58,442 nt of DNA from Caldilineaceae bacterium (GTDB lineage: Bacteria; Chloroflexota; Anaerolineae; Caldilineales; Caldilineaceae): contig JAHBVH010000055.1 of NCBI GenBank assembly GCA_019637645.1, positions 1 through 58,442 of the forward strand, read 5' to 3'. Shown here in pieces: positions 34,017 to 42,651 of the stretch. Under the pieces are notes generated by a model. It was not told the DNA's origin and did not search any database. It saw nothing but the letters and a program-made list of their open reading frames with translations. Both the position numbers and the translations under genes were made by a program. The number at the start of each line of letters is the position of its first letter. Position 1 is the stretch's first letter.

Positions 34017-34649
34017 ATGACCCCCGCTCAACAACTCGCACTCTGGGCTGATCAACTGCGCGCCATGGCCGGGCAAGGCTTGTATTATGCACAGGATGTC
34101 TATAACCAGGAGCGTTACCACAAGATCCAAAGCATCGCCCTGGAACTGATGGCCCTGGCTACGGGTGATACCCTAGCGCAATTCGCGCCCTTGCGCGATA
34201 CGTTGCTCGTGCATCCTACCCCGTTTGCTGTGGGCGATGCCGCTATCATTGACGAAGCTGGGCGTATCTTGCTCATCCAACGCGCCGATAATCAACTGTG
34301 GGCCATGCCCGGTGGCGCGTTGGATGTGGGCGAAACTGCCGCGGCTGGCGTTGTGCGAGAGGCGCTCGAAGAAAGTGGTGTCCATTGTGAGGTGACGGGG
34401 GTGGTGGGCATCTTTGACTCGCGGCTATGGGGCGCCCAAACGCGCCATCATCTCTACCAACTGACCTTTCTCTGCCGACCACTCGCGCTACCACCCGTCG
34501 CCGTGCCTTCCCACGCCCATGAGGTGTTGGGCCATCAATGGTTTGCCGAAGCCGACCTACCACCGGACCTCGATCCGAATCACATTGGGCGGATTCCCAT
34601 CGCCTTTCAGGTCTGGCGCGGCGATCGTCCACCCCACTTTGACCTGTAG
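34017..34649 (+). CDS. NUDIX hydrolase with N-terminal NUDIX_4-type helical domain
   Basis: A 210-residue pyrophosphohydrolase. The NUDIX box is intact: GGALDVGETAAAGVVREA continuing LEESG (Gx5Ex7REUxEExGU). The N-terminal 60 residues (LALWADQLRAMAGQGLYYAQ, YNQERYHKIQSIA) match the helical domain found on ADP-ribose/CDP-choline-type pyrophosphatases of Gram-positive bacteria. The exact nucleotide substrate is not evident. GAGAGGA precedes ATG 34017. It directly follows glucarate dehydratase, and a second NUDIX gene sits in the keto-acid operon at 42652, so NUDIX enzymes recur with these pathways. Confidence 0.85.
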   Translation: MTPAQQLALWADQLRAMAGQGLYYAQDVYNQERYHKIQSIALELMALATGDTLAQFAPLRDTLLVHPTPFAVGDAAIIDEAGRILLIQRADNQLWAMPGGALDVGETAAAGVVREALEESGVHCEVTGVVGIFDSRLWGAQTRHHLYQLTFLCRPLALPPVAVPSHAHEVLGHQWFAEADLPPDLDPNHIGRIPIAFQVWRGDRPPHFDL

Positions 34650-34668
34650 CCACGTCCAAATCAACGAG

Positions 34669-34721
34669 AATAATCAATAATCAATTGCTAATTATTAATT
34701 AGCAATTGATTATTGATTATT
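34669..34721. repeat. AT-rich 25-bp perfect palindrome
   Basis: Arms 34669-34693 and 34697-34721 (AATAATCAATAATCAATTGC core) around ATT. It lies between convergent genes and may terminate both. A near-identical half copy is at 37106-37130. Confidence 0.8.
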
Positions 34722-34733
34722 GCCTTCCTCTAT

Positions 34734-35948
34734 CTATTCAAATACCACTTCGCCCGTCGCCCCGTCAAAGGTGCCAATCTGGACAAATTCGCTGCCCTCA
34801 GCATTTAACTGAAAGATACCATAGAAGACCACATCCTGATCGCCATTGGCGTCTAGATGGGCTTGTACCGAGGTGCCAATATAATGGTTGGCGATCATCG
34901 GCAGGATCGACTGAACCCCTGGGCCACTATTTCCTGTTGCTAGCATAGAGAGCATGGCAATGTTGGCGGCATCATAAGCATAGTTGGTGAAGGGACCGGG
35001 TTCAGTGCCAAACTTGGTTACAAAGGCATCGATAAAAGGCTGCGTGTTGGGGTTCGCCCGGTCGGCAAAAGAGACCGAGGTTAAGCCCGCTTTGGCTAGG
35101 AAGGCGGCCTGGGCTGGATCGCCTAAGATCTCTTCATTGACCAAGTTCTCGACGCCCAGCCACTCAACGCTACCCAAATTCTGGTCGGTAACGGCCCGTT
35201 GTAAGAGTTTTTGCGCATCGCCCAAGAAACAGATACAGAAGAACGCGGTCTTCCCCGTGGCGGCTAGCCGTGCAATTTCGCTGCTGATCTTGCTGGCTTC
35301 ACCCGAGAGGTCTGCCGGTTCGGGGGCATAGGTGGTGACCGACACTTCGCCGTCGGTGGTAAAGTTGGCTTGGAAGGCCGCGGTCATGCCATTGCCAAAG
35401 GGATCATCGAGTTGGAGAATTACAATGTTCTGGTATTCGCGTGCCATGGCAATCTGTCCAAAGGCTTTCCCCGCGTAGGTATCGGGCGGGTACATGACCC
35501 GGAAAATATAGTCGTCGGCAATGGCGGCGGAGGGCGCACTCGATGCCGGTGCCACGATGACCACCTGATTTTCATCGGCGAATTGTTTCGCGCCTAGCAC
35601 TTCACCCGTGGTAAGCGGCCCAATGACTACCTTGGCCCCACTGCTTTGTACCACCGTCTGGACGGCCTTGGCCGCGCCATCGGGCGTGCCGGTCGTATCA
35701 GCGCTGGCGGTGGCAAATTGAACCGACGAACCAGCCGCGCTCAGCTCTCCATTCATCTGCTCGACGGCCAATTCAACCCCTTTTTTGAAGTCGGTGCCAA
35801 ATGAACCCAAGGAACCGGTCTCGGGCAAGGCAATGCCCAAGGTGTAGGTAACTGGCCCACCTTGGCCCGGTGCCGCGACTGGCTGACAAGCTGCCAGCAG
35901 TAGCGCCACCACCAGGAGGATGCCCACGGAAAAAGATCGATGTTGCAT
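34734..35948 (-). CDS. Liv-type ABC transporter substrate-binding lipoprotein
   Basis: A 404-residue type I periplasmic binding protein of the branched-chain amino acid (LivJ/LivK) family. The N-terminal MQHRSFSVGILLVVALLLAA precedes the lipobox cysteine (LAACQ), so it is lipid-anchored. GIALPETGSLGSFGTDFKKG is the standard first strand and helix, and TGEVLGAKQFADENQ and DDYIFRVMYPPD are the hinge regions. The family also binds amides, urea and aromatic or short acids, so the ligand need not be an amino acid; the sugar-acid context makes a carboxylate plausible. It is divergent from the four remaining transporter genes (36127-39721). Confidence 0.9.
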   Translation of the reverse strand: MQHRSFSVGILLVVALLLAACQPVAAPGQGGPVTYTLGIALPETGSLGSFGTDFKKGVELAVEQMNGELSAAGSSVQFATASADTTGTPDGAAKAVQTVVQSSGAKVVIGPLTTGEVLGAKQFADENQVVIVAPASSAPSAAIADDYIFRVMYPPDTYAGKAFGQIAMAREYQNIVILQLDDPFGNGMTAAFQANFTTDGEVSVTTYAPEPADLSGEASKISSEIARLAATGKTAFFCICFLGDAQKLLQRAVTDQNLGSVEWLGVENLVNEEILGDPAQAAFLAKAGLTSVSFADRANPNTQPFIDAFVTKFGTEPGPFTNYAYDAANIAMLSMLATGNSGPGVQSILPMIANHYIGTSVQAHLDANGDQDVVFYGIFQLNAEGSEFVQIGTFDGATGEVVFE

Positions 35949-36126
35949 GGTTTAGTCCTTTGTTTACACAAGAAAGTGGATGGATGACCCGCGAAGAATG
36001 GAGAACACTATATAATAGTTGAGCCACGGAAGCAAGTTGCTTGGTGATGATTCTGCTTTATGGTAAGATTCCCTTGGTCTACTGATTGACCTACCTAATA
36101 CAGCTCACAAACCTGGGTGGTATGGC

Positions 36127-37020
36127 TTGTCTCCTTCTCTCTTTTACGATTCCCTAATTCGCTCGCTGGAAGTGGGTAGCCTCTACGCGCTGATGGCGGT
36201 TGGCCTCACCCTGACGATGGCGGTGATCAAACTGCCCAATTTTGCCCACGCCGAATTGATCACAACGGGCGCGTATGGCGCGTTGGCTGTCTCTTTGTTG
36301 GTGACGAGCCATCCGGTTGTGGTCTTGGGCGGCGCGTTTGTGAGCGGCGCGATCATGGCGTTGCTCTGTCATTGGCTCGTCTATCGACCTTTGGCCGCGC
36401 GCAAACTTTCCACCTATACGCTGATCTTGGCCTCCTTTGCCGTCGGCATGATCTTGCGCTATCTCTTCTTTTTCTTTGTGGACCGCTACCGATTATTTGA
36501 AAAGCGCATTGCCGTGCCCCAGACCATCTGGTTTCAAAATGATCTGCTGACCCTGACCAACATCTTCTTTTGGGTGCTGCCGATCAGCGTGGGTTTGGTG
36601 ATTGTGCTGACGGTATTGTTAACGCTCACCCCGTTGGGCCGCCAGATGCGGGCCTTGGCCGACAACGAAATGCTCGCCAAGGTGATTGGCCTCCCGGTGG
36701 GGCGGATTCAGGCCCTGACTTGGCTCTTGGTCGGTGGCCTGGCTGGGATTGCCGGTGCTCTCTGGGGCCTGTATACCAATGTCCACCCACTGACCGGCTG
36801 GTTGGCAATTCTCTCCGTCTTTGCCGCCACGGTGCTGGGCGGAATGACCAGCTTTCCCGGCACGATTCTTGGGGCCTACCTTGTCGGCCTCGCCGAAAAC
36901 CTGGGGATGCAAGCGCTCAACAGCTATCTCGGCGTCGATTTTAGCATCAAACCAGCCGTGCCCTTTGTGATCATCATCGGCGTCCTCTTGCTGCGACCAG
37001 ATCGCGGGAAAAATAAGTAA
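36127..37020 (+). CDS. LivH-type ABC permease
   Basis: A 297-residue inner-membrane permease of the LivH family. SLYALMAVGLTLTMAVIKLP NFAHAE is the hallmark N-terminal helix pair, and RQMRALADNEMLAKVIG is the ATPase-coupling loop. About eight hydrophobic segments are visible. The frame starts at TTG 36127 (GGGTGG upstream); an ATG in the same frame occurs only at 36193, which would delete the first helix, so TTG is preferred. LivM, LivG and LivF homologues follow on the same strand. Confidence 0.88.
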   Translation: MSPSLFYDSLIRSLEVGSLYALMAVGLTLTMAVIKLPNFAHAELITTGAYGALAVSLLVTSHPVVVLGGAFVSGAIMALLCHWLVYRPLAARKLSTYTLILASFAVGMILRYLFFFFVDRYRLFEKRIAVPQTIWFQNDLLTLTNIFFWVLPISVGLVIVLTVLLTLTPLGRQMRALADNEMLAKVIGLPVGRIQALTWLLVGGLAGIAGALWGLYTNVHPLTGWLAILSVFAATVLGGMTSFPGTILGAYLVGLAENLGMQALNSYLGVDFSIKPAVPFVIIIGVLLLRPDRGKNK

Positions 37021-37053
37021 TGGAAAATGGAAAACTAGGAATTATTATTTTCC
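37021..37053. repeat. Hairpin between LivH and LivM genes
   Basis: TGGAAAATGG near 37021 can pair with the TTTTCCA ending at 37053. It is AT-rich and immediately follows the LivH stop. Confidence 0.4.
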
Positions 37054-37105
37054 AGTATCAGCTTGACTCACTGACGTGCATGAGCTTCCAAGCCAGATCA
37101 TTACA

Positions 37106-37130
37106 AATTAGCCATTGATTATTGATTATT
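37106..37130. repeat. Half copy of the AT-rich palindrome, abutting the LivM start
   Basis: These 25 nt match 34697-34721 at 24 positions. The ATG of the LivM gene (37131) follows directly, so the repeat occupies the place of the ribosome-binding site. Confidence 0.75.
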
Positions 37131-38198
37131 ATGTACATTGACTTCACCGCCACCCTGATCGCCCTCGTCACCTTTTTCGGCATCTCGGCCATCATGGTCT
37201 TGAGTTTGAATTTAGAATATGGCTTGGCGGGCATTCCTAACTTTGGGCAAGCGCTCTTTGTTTCTGTCGGTGCCTATACCGCTGCTTGGAGCTATACGCG
37301 CCTGCTCCCTTGGTTGGCTGGGCAGGCGGGGATTGACCCTTGTGGCACTACCCTTGGCCCGGCCTTGCAACTCCGTTCCGAAATCATGCGGACGCTACCG
37401 CTGATCGCGCTGACCAACTTCTTGATCACCCTGCTCTTGGCTGCCCTGATCGGGGGCTTGGTCGGTTGGCTGGCCTCCTATCCCGCCCTGCGCCTCAAAG
37501 AGGAATGGTACTTGGCGCTTGTGTTGTTGGTGGGGAGCGAAGTCGTGCGGATTCTTGTGCGCAGCTATGACCCTCTGATCTGTGGCGACAATGGCATCTC
37601 TGGTTTGGCCCAACCCTTTGCTTGGTTGCCAGACCCCCGCAGCCGCGCGGTGGCCTTTGCGGCTTTTGTCCTCTTGACCGCCGGCGGGCTCTATATCTAT
37701 TGTGAACGCCTAACCCGCTCCCCCTTTGGTCGGATGCTTAAAGCCATCCGCGAAGATGAACGGGTGGCGTCGGGGCTGGGGAAACCGGTGGCGCGGGTGC
37801 GCGGTCAAGTCATGTTTATCGGCTCGGCCTTGGCCGCGGTCAGCGGTGTTTTCTTTGTGGTGAACTCGGGCTTTGCTAGCGCCAATGACTATGGCGTGGC
37901 GTTAACGCTCAACGTCTGGGTGATGGCAGTGCTGGGCGGGCTAGGCAATCACCGCGGCGCACTGTTGGGCGCATTGGTCATTACTGTGCTAGAGCGATTG
38001 ACAGCCATCTTTGCCATTCAAGCCAATGCGCTGGGCCTGGCGTGGAACTTTAACTACATGCGCTATATGCTCTTTGGCCTGATTCTCTTGCTCATGCTGC
38101 GCTATCGGCGGCAAGGGCTGCGGCCAGAACCGGTGCAGACCACCGACGCACATCGTCTCGTCGCACCCAGTGAGCCGATCCAGACAAGCAGCAAGTAA
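37131..38198 (+). CDS. LivM-type ABC permease
   Basis: A 355-residue permease of the LivM family. ISAIMVLSLNLEYGLAGIPN is the family N-terminus (normally LGLNLxxGxxGxxxxG), and FGRMLKAIREDERVASGLGK is the coupling loop. VWVMAVLGGLGNHRGALLGA is the conserved late helix. The translation start ATG 37131 is directly preceded by an AT-rich repeat without a Shine-Dalgarno, so initiation may be weak, leaderless-like or coupled. The chain ends in a polar tail (PSEPIQTSSK). Partner of the LivH gene upstream. Confidence 0.88.
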   Translation: MYIDFTATLIALVTFFGISAIMVLSLNLEYGLAGIPNFGQALFVSVGAYTAAWSYTRLLPWLAGQAGIDPCGTTLGPALQLRSEIMRTLPLIALTNFLITLLLAALIGGLVGWLASYPALRLKEEWYLALVLLVGSEVVRILVRSYDPLICGDNGISGLAQPFAWLPDPRSRAVAFAAFVLLTAGGLYIYCERLTRSPFGRMLKAIREDERVASGLGKPVARVRGQVMFIGSALAAVSGVFFVVNSGFASANDYGVALTLNVWVMAVLGGLGNHRGALLGALVITVLERLTAIFAIQANALGLAWNFNYMRYMLFGLILLLMLRYRRQGLRPEPVQTTDAHRLVAPSEPIQTSSK

Positions 38199-38217
38199 CA
38201 GGGATGATGTAAAAGCG

Positions 38218-38967
38218 ATGTTGACTATTGAGCATCTTACCAAATCTTTTGGCAATCTGTGCGCCGTCAATGATCTGTCGCTCACCGTGCCGACAGGGAA
38301 AATGATCGGGCTGATCGGCCCGAACGGTAGCGGCAAATCGACCCTCCTCAGCTTGTTAGGCGGCCAACAGCGCGCCGATCAGGGTCGGATCTACTTTGCC
38401 GGGGAAGAGATCACCAGCCTGCCCAGCGATGTTCGTTTTCAGCGTGGGCTGGTGCGTAGCTACCAAGAGCCGTCGATCTTTCTCCGCATGACGGTGTTGG
38501 ACAACATGTTATTGCCTGTCAAAGGACAGCAAGGCGAACGTCCTTGGATCGCCCCCTTTCACCGGCGGTGGCAGCGCCAAGAGCAGGCGGCCAGCCAACA
38601 GGCCGCGACCGAACTCGAGCAGCTCCGGCTGCGGCCCCACTTTGCCAAGCCCGCGTCCGACCTTTCGGGCGGGCAGATGAAATTGTTGGAATTGGGGCGC
38701 AGCTTGCTGGGGCAACCCAAACTCTTGTTGCTCGATGAGCCAACCGCGGGTGTCGCGCCCGCGCTGGCCCATACCATTTTCCAGCAGATTGACCATCTCT
38801 GTCGTACCCAAGGCTTGACCTTTCTGATCGTCGAACATCGTCTCGAGTTGCTCTTCGATTTTGTGGATAGCCTCTATGTCATGCACCTAGGCGGCCTCAT
38901 TGCCCAAGGCACCCCTGCCGAGATTAGCCAAGATGCGTTCGTGCGCGAGGTCTATTTTGGTGAGTAA
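38218..38967 (+). CDS. LivG-type ABC ATPase
   Basis: A 249-residue cytoplasmic ATP-binding subunit. Walker A is GPNGSGKST, the signature is DLSGGQMKLLELGRSL (LSGGQ), Walker B is KLLLLDEPTAG and the switch His is in FLIVEHRLELL. A LivG-type insertion lies between Walker A and the signature (QRGLVRSYQEPSIFLRMTVL). ATG 38218 is 19 nt after the LivM stop; upstream extension to 38170 overlaps LivM and lacks family sequence. Confidence 0.92.
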   Translation: MLTIEHLTKSFGNLCAVNDLSLTVPTGKMIGLIGPNGSGKSTLLSLLGGQQRADQGRIYFAGEEITSLPSDVRFQRGLVRSYQEPSIFLRMTVLDNMLLPVKGQQGERPWIAPFHRRWQRQEQAASQQAATELEQLRLRPHFAKPASDLSGGQMKLLELGRSLLGQPKLLLLDEPTAGVAPALAHTIFQQIDHLCRTQGLTFLIVEHRLELLFDFVDSLYVMHLGGLIAQGTPAEISQDAFVREVYFGE

Positions 38968-39007
38968 AAGCTGGTGGGTGCGATAGGGGCGCAAACAAGG
39001 AAAAGTA

Positions 39008-39721
39008 ATGCTAACAGTTGACCAACTTTCGGCGGGCTACGGTAAATTGACCATTTTGCAACAGGTGGATCTGCGGATCGCATTGGGGCAATTTGTGGCT
39101 ATTCTAGGGCCAAATGGCAGCGGCAAAAGTACGTTGCTCAAAACCATCTTTGGCCTGACTGACCGGACCGCGGGTACGATTGATTTGGCCGGCCAATACT
39201 TGACCTACCTTCCGACCGAAGCGATTCAACGGCTGGGCATTGCCTATGTCCCCCAGCGCCACAATGTCTTTGCCGCGCTCACCGTGCGCGAAAACCTGCA
39301 ATTGGCGGCGCGGACTCTCCCGGCCACGGCGCGGACCGCTCGCCTGGCCGAATTGTTCCGCCTCTTCCCGATCCTTGAGAGCCGCCAACGGCAACGGGCG
39401 GGTAAGTTGAGTGGAGGCGAACGGCAAATGTTGGCGATTGCGCTGGCCTGGTTGGCTGGCCCACAGTTGATGTTGCTAGATGAGCCGAGCGCCGGTCTCT
39501 CCCCGCTGATGGTGACCGAAGTTTTCAAAACACTCCAACAGTTGAAGGAGCAAGGCTTGGGGCTGGGTGTCGTCGAGCAAAATGCCCGTAGTGTGCTGCG
39601 CTTCTGTGACTATGTCTATGTACTGCGCGAAGGGCGTGTTGCCTTCCAAGGCGCGGCCGACGAACTCCTTGCCAATGAGGAGATTGTCAAGAACTATTTG
39701 GGTGTCCACACGGGGAAGTAA
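39008..39721 (+). CDS. LivF-type ABC ATPase
   Basis: A 237-residue ATPase, the second nucleotide-binding subunit of the Liv-type system. Walker A GPNGSGKST, Q-loop YVPQRHNVFAALTV, signature LSGGERQMLAIALAW, Walker B LMLLDEPSAGLSP and the switch region, where GVVEQNARS has Gln-Asn instead of the usual His (as in LivF proteins, VEQN). It ends the rightward transporter operon; a palindrome follows 28 nt downstream. Confidence 0.92.
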   Translation: MLTVDQLSAGYGKLTILQQVDLRIALGQFVAILGPNGSGKSTLLKTIFGLTDRTAGTIDLAGQYLTYLPTEAIQRLGIAYVPQRHNVFAALTVRENLQLAARTLPATARTARLAELFRLFPILESRQRQRAGKLSGGERQMLAIALAWLAGPQLMLLDEPSAGLSPLMVTEVFKTLQQLKEQGLGLGVVEQNARSVLRFCDYVYVLREGRVAFQGAADELLANEEIVKNYLGVHTGK

Positions 39722-39748
39722 TGAGAATCGGAGTTACGCACTTGGGCT

Positions 39749-39781
39749 AGACCTGACAGGTTTGCCAAACCTGCCAGGTCT
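39749..39781. terminator. Palindrome of the AGACCTGA family after the Liv operon
   Basis: AGACCTGACAGGTTT, loop GCC, AAACCTGCCAGGTCT, one mismatch in 15 bp. Located just after the LivF gene, so it may act as a transcript end; no T tract. Confidence 0.7.
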
Positions 39782-39868
39782 CTGGTCACGCTGATCAACT
39801 GCGTAGCTTCTAGGGAAGATCTTTCAATTCACAAGCCAATTCCCCAGCCAGAAAGCGAGTAGCTGATC

Positions 39869-40591
39869 ATGAAGCAAGTGCAACGGCCCGTCACACTCAC
39901 CCCTGAAGCCTTTGAAAAACTATATACCGTCTCCACCGCTACGCTAACCGCGCAATTGAGCAAGCATGGCTTCCGCAATACCTTTTTGCCTGGGCTCTAT
40001 CCTCTTCGCCCGGATCTACGCATGGTGGGCTATGCCTTTACCCTGCGCTATGTCCCCATGCGTGAGGATCTGGTGGATGAACTCTATGATAACACCAAAA
40101 ATATTCAGCGCATTGCCGTAGAAAGTGTGGAGCAAGACGACATCTTGGTGATCGACGCCCGGGGTGATACACGCGCCGCCACCTTGGGCAATATCCTCGC
40201 CACCCGCCTGATCGCGCGTGGGGCACGGGGTTTGGTGACCGATGGCGCGCTGCGCGATACGCCGGGCTATCGCGAACTGGATCTCCCCGCCTATGTCAAA
40301 GCTGCCCACGCCGCGACTTCTTTTAACATTCACCATCCGCTTGAGATCAACGTCCCTGTGGGGTGCGCGGGCGTTCTGATCATGCCCGGCGATCTGCTGG
40401 TGGGGGATGGGGAAGGCGTGGTGGCGATTCCAGCCAAGCTCGCCGAAACCGTGGCGCATGATGCCTATGAACAGGAGCGCCTAGAAGAGTTCATTCAACA
40501 GAAGATCGCCGGTGGCGCGAGTATCCATGGCGTCTATCCACCGGATGAAACCACCAAGGCCGAGTATGCCGCTTGGCGCGCAACCCGCTAG
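39869..40591 (+). CDS. RraA-family protein, second copy
   Basis: A 240-residue RraA/HMG-aldolase superfamily protein. GNILATRLIARGARGLVTDG and ALRDTPGYRELDLPAY carry the glycine-rich loop and the Arg-Asp pair that bind Mg2+ and the 2-keto acid; ADRGD-like GDLLVGDGEGVVAIPAKLA is the typical late segment. It is more compact than the copy at 28809. A 2-keto-3-deoxy-sugar-acid aldolase or oxaloacetate-decarboxylase-like activity is a reasonable inference; it could supply the aldolase step missing from the rhamnonate route. It follows the Liv-type operon after a palindrome and probably has its own promoter. Confidence 0.85.
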   Translation: MKQVQRPVTLTPEAFEKLYTVSTATLTAQLSKHGFRNTFLPGLYPLRPDLRMVGYAFTLRYVPMREDLVDELYDNTKNIQRIAVESVEQDDILVIDARGDTRAATLGNILATRLIARGARGLVTDGALRDTPGYRELDLPAYVKAAHAATSFNIHHPLEINVPVGCAGVLIMPGDLLVGDGEGVVAIPAKLAETVAHDAYEQERLEEFIQQKIAGGASIHGVYPPDETTKAEYAAWRATR

Positions 40592-40605
40592 CCTCTGGTG
40601 ACCTT

Positions 40606-41287
40606 TCAATTTTGCCTACCATTGGTGCTGAGCAGCAGCGTGCCATCAGCGAGGAAGGTAAACGCATTGACATCCTTGGTGATCCCCACATCCGAGCCGT
40701 CAAAGATCATCTGCCAGCTGTTGTTGCTAAAATCTCACAGTGGGTGCCTTGGGGCTGCGTGACGCCCCGTTGATCGATCCCTGCAACCAGCGCTGTCGTG
40801 CAAACTGTATCATCTCCCCATCCAGTGCTTGACTACCAGCTAGCAGGGCCTGACTCCAGGTTGGCCCGCCGTTGTCGGTCAGCGGCCCCAGGTTGGCATA
40901 GCCATTGGGGAGGTCGCTCGCTAGGCGGATGTCTTCTGGCAAACAGCTGCCGTTGCCGTCCAGGTTATGGCTAAGGTCACCGCCCTTTTTACTTGATCAC
41001 CGTCGCGGTTGCGCCGCTACCAGCAAGGAATAGATCCTCGGTAATGTCCAGATCCCCAATCGCATTGGCATCTTCTCGAGGGTATCGCCTTCGTCGTCCA
41101 CCGTTGTGAGAAGCGTGTCGGTGACAGACAGACGACATAAAGCCGTAGCCGCCTGTGTCGTGGGGGCCAGCCACGCCTGAATGCCAAGTCATGTCACAAG
41201 CAAAAGAAATAGCAGTGCGACCGCGCGCCGACGGTGCACGGCAGGTAGCCCTTGGGGCTGTCTTCTGATCAGTGGTGCAACTGACAT
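40606..41287 (-). pseudogene. Degraded secreted beta-helix (polymorphic membrane protein-like) gene
   Basis: Leftward from ATG 41287 a start and signal-peptide-like segment (RRRAVALLFLLLVT) hits a stop after about 32 codons. Downstream, in shifting frames, are NAIGDLDITEDLFLAGSGAT, then YANLGPLTDNGGPTWSQALL AGSQALDG, and finally FDGSDVGITKDVNAFTFLAD GTLLLS ending at 40606. These pieces occur in this order in large secreted right-handed beta-helix proteins of Chloroflexota and Planctomycetes (the NLGPLxDNGGPTxTHALLPGSPA family). They are far too close together, so most of the gene is deleted and the rest frameshifted. It fills the 1.2-kb gap between the RraA gene and the keto-acid operon. Confidence 0.75.
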
Positions 41288-41581
41288 GATGGTTTCCTTT
41301 CCCAATGGTTGTCGTAGCGATGCGGTTAGATAACCCGGTCTAATGAGTGGGGTGTAACGCTGTGCCGATTGAATGCACTGCAGCGCGCGCGGGCAAAGGT
41401 TACACGCCGCGAGAAACTTGTTTTCTTCGATTAACTGCGGACCTTTCTGGATGTGGGAAGGCGGTTGATCAAGCCGATTGGAAGTTGGCTCCCCCAGATG
41501 ATAGGGTTCTGATTTTAACGCTGCGTTAAAGCCGAGAAGACAAGATCCTGTCAATGTGCTTACTGTCATTCGCCTCGAATT

Positions 41582-41686
41582 GGCAGGGCAATCGCGAACC
41601 CTCAATAAGCAGGGTTAAAACCCGCTTTTCGCGGTTCGCTGCCGGATTGCTCCGAACGCGATCACGAAGTTCGCGATTGCCCTGCC
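41582..41686. mobile_element. MITE-like element, 17-bp perfect terminal inverted repeats
   Basis: Arms GGCAGGGCAATCGCGAA (41582-41598) and its exact complement (41670-41686) enclose 71 nt with internal hairpins (AGGGTT/AACCC, GCGGTTCG/CCGAACGC). The element is flanked by CGAATT at 41576-41581 and 41687-41692, which looks like a 6-bp target duplication. No coding capacity. Confidence 0.65.
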
Positions 41687-41762
41687 CGAATTGGGGGTGG
41701 CGCTTGGCAGTAACGCGCATCACTGGTAAACTATAGAGAGCGTATTCATCTAGCTGCCAATG

Positions 41763-41804
41763 ATCAACCCAGATGTATCAACCCAGATGCATCAACCCAG
41801 ATGA
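41763..41804. repeat. 14-nt tandem repeat, three units
   Basis: ATCAACCCAGATG plus one variable base, at 41763, 41777 and 41791, about 20 nt before the ATG at 41826. It lies where a promoter or operator of the next operon would be. Confidence 0.85.
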
Positions 41805-41825
41805 ACAAAGTATGAGGAGAACCCT

Positions 41826-42644
41826 ATGCAACTCACCCGTCACCAAACCGCTGCCGGTCCCCGCTGGGCCGTGGATGGTCATTTCCTGCCCCAAGGACTC
41901 ACCTTATCTGCTCTGTTAGCGCTTCCTCAAAGTGGCTTGATGACGCTGTTGTCGTCGTTGACTGCTGGCGAAGCCGTTACGGATGAGCACGCGCTGCTGG
42001 CGCCTGTCGAGCCGAACCAAGAGGTGTGGGGCAGTGGTGTCACCTATCTGCGCAGCCGCGACGCCCGCAAGGCCGAATCGACCGTGGCCGATGTCTATCA
42101 GAAGGTCTATGACGCCGAGCGCCCTGAGATCTTTTTCAAGCAATTGGGCTGGCGTACCGTCGGCAGTGGCGATGCCGTCCGCATCCGTCACGATTCGCAC
42201 TGGAATGTCCCCGAACCCGAGGTGACCCTGGTGATCAACGCCCATGGGGAGATTGTTGGCTATACCGTGGGCAATGATATGTCGTCGCGCGATATTGAGG
42301 GCGCTAACCCGCTCTACCTGCCCCAGGCTAAAACCTACAATGGCTCGTGTGCCGTCGGCCCGGCCATTCAACTGGCAAAAGCGGATCAGCTGACCAATCT
42401 CACCATCAAATTGCAGATTGAGCGCAATGGCGATCTCGTCTTTGAAGGGGAAAGCTCGACCGCGAATATGAAGCGTAATTTCCCCGAATTAGCCGCATAC
42501 CTCTGTCGCGAATTGACCTTCCCCCATGGCGTGCTGCTGATGACCGGCACCGGGATTGTCCCCGGCGATGACTTCTCCCTGGTCATGGGCGATTTGATCC
42601 GCATTGCAATTGATGGGCTGGTACTGGACAACCGCGTGGGGTAG
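41826..42644 (+). CDS. FAH-superfamily 2-keto-3-deoxy-pentonate dehydratase (AraD1 type)
   Basis: A 272-residue fumarylacetoacetate-hydrolase-fold protein. GYTVGNDMSSRDIEGANPLY followed by LPQAKTYNGSCAVGPAI is characteristic of the AraD1-type 2-keto-3-deoxy-arabonate/xylonate dehydratases, which make alpha-ketoglutarate semialdehyde. The metal acids are expected in WNVPEPEVTLV and SSRDIEG. The next-but-one gene encodes the dehydrogenase for exactly that product, which strengthens the call over a generic hydrolase. AGGAGA precedes ATG 41826. A third enolase-family dehydratase that could supply the keto-deoxy acid lies at 44844. Confidence 0.85.
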   Translation: MQLTRHQTAAGPRWAVDGHFLPQGLTLSALLALPQSGLMTLLSSLTAGEAVTDEHALLAPVEPNQEVWGSGVTYLRSRDARKAESTVADVYQKVYDAERPEIFFKQLGWRTVGSGDAVRIRHDSHWNVPEPEVTLVINAHGEIVGYTVGNDMSSRDIEGANPLYLPQAKTYNGSCAVGPAIQLAKADQLTNLTIKLQIERNGDLVFEGESSTANMKRNFPELAAYLCRELTFPHGVLLMTGTGIVPGDDFSLVMGDLIRIAIDGLVLDNRVG

Positions 42645-42651
42645 GCTGACG

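Noticed and set aside
34734..39721. Certain branched-chain amino acid transporter
   Set aside because: The family match is clear, but this family also carries amides and carboxylates and the neighbourhood is sugar-acid catabolism, so the ligand is left open.
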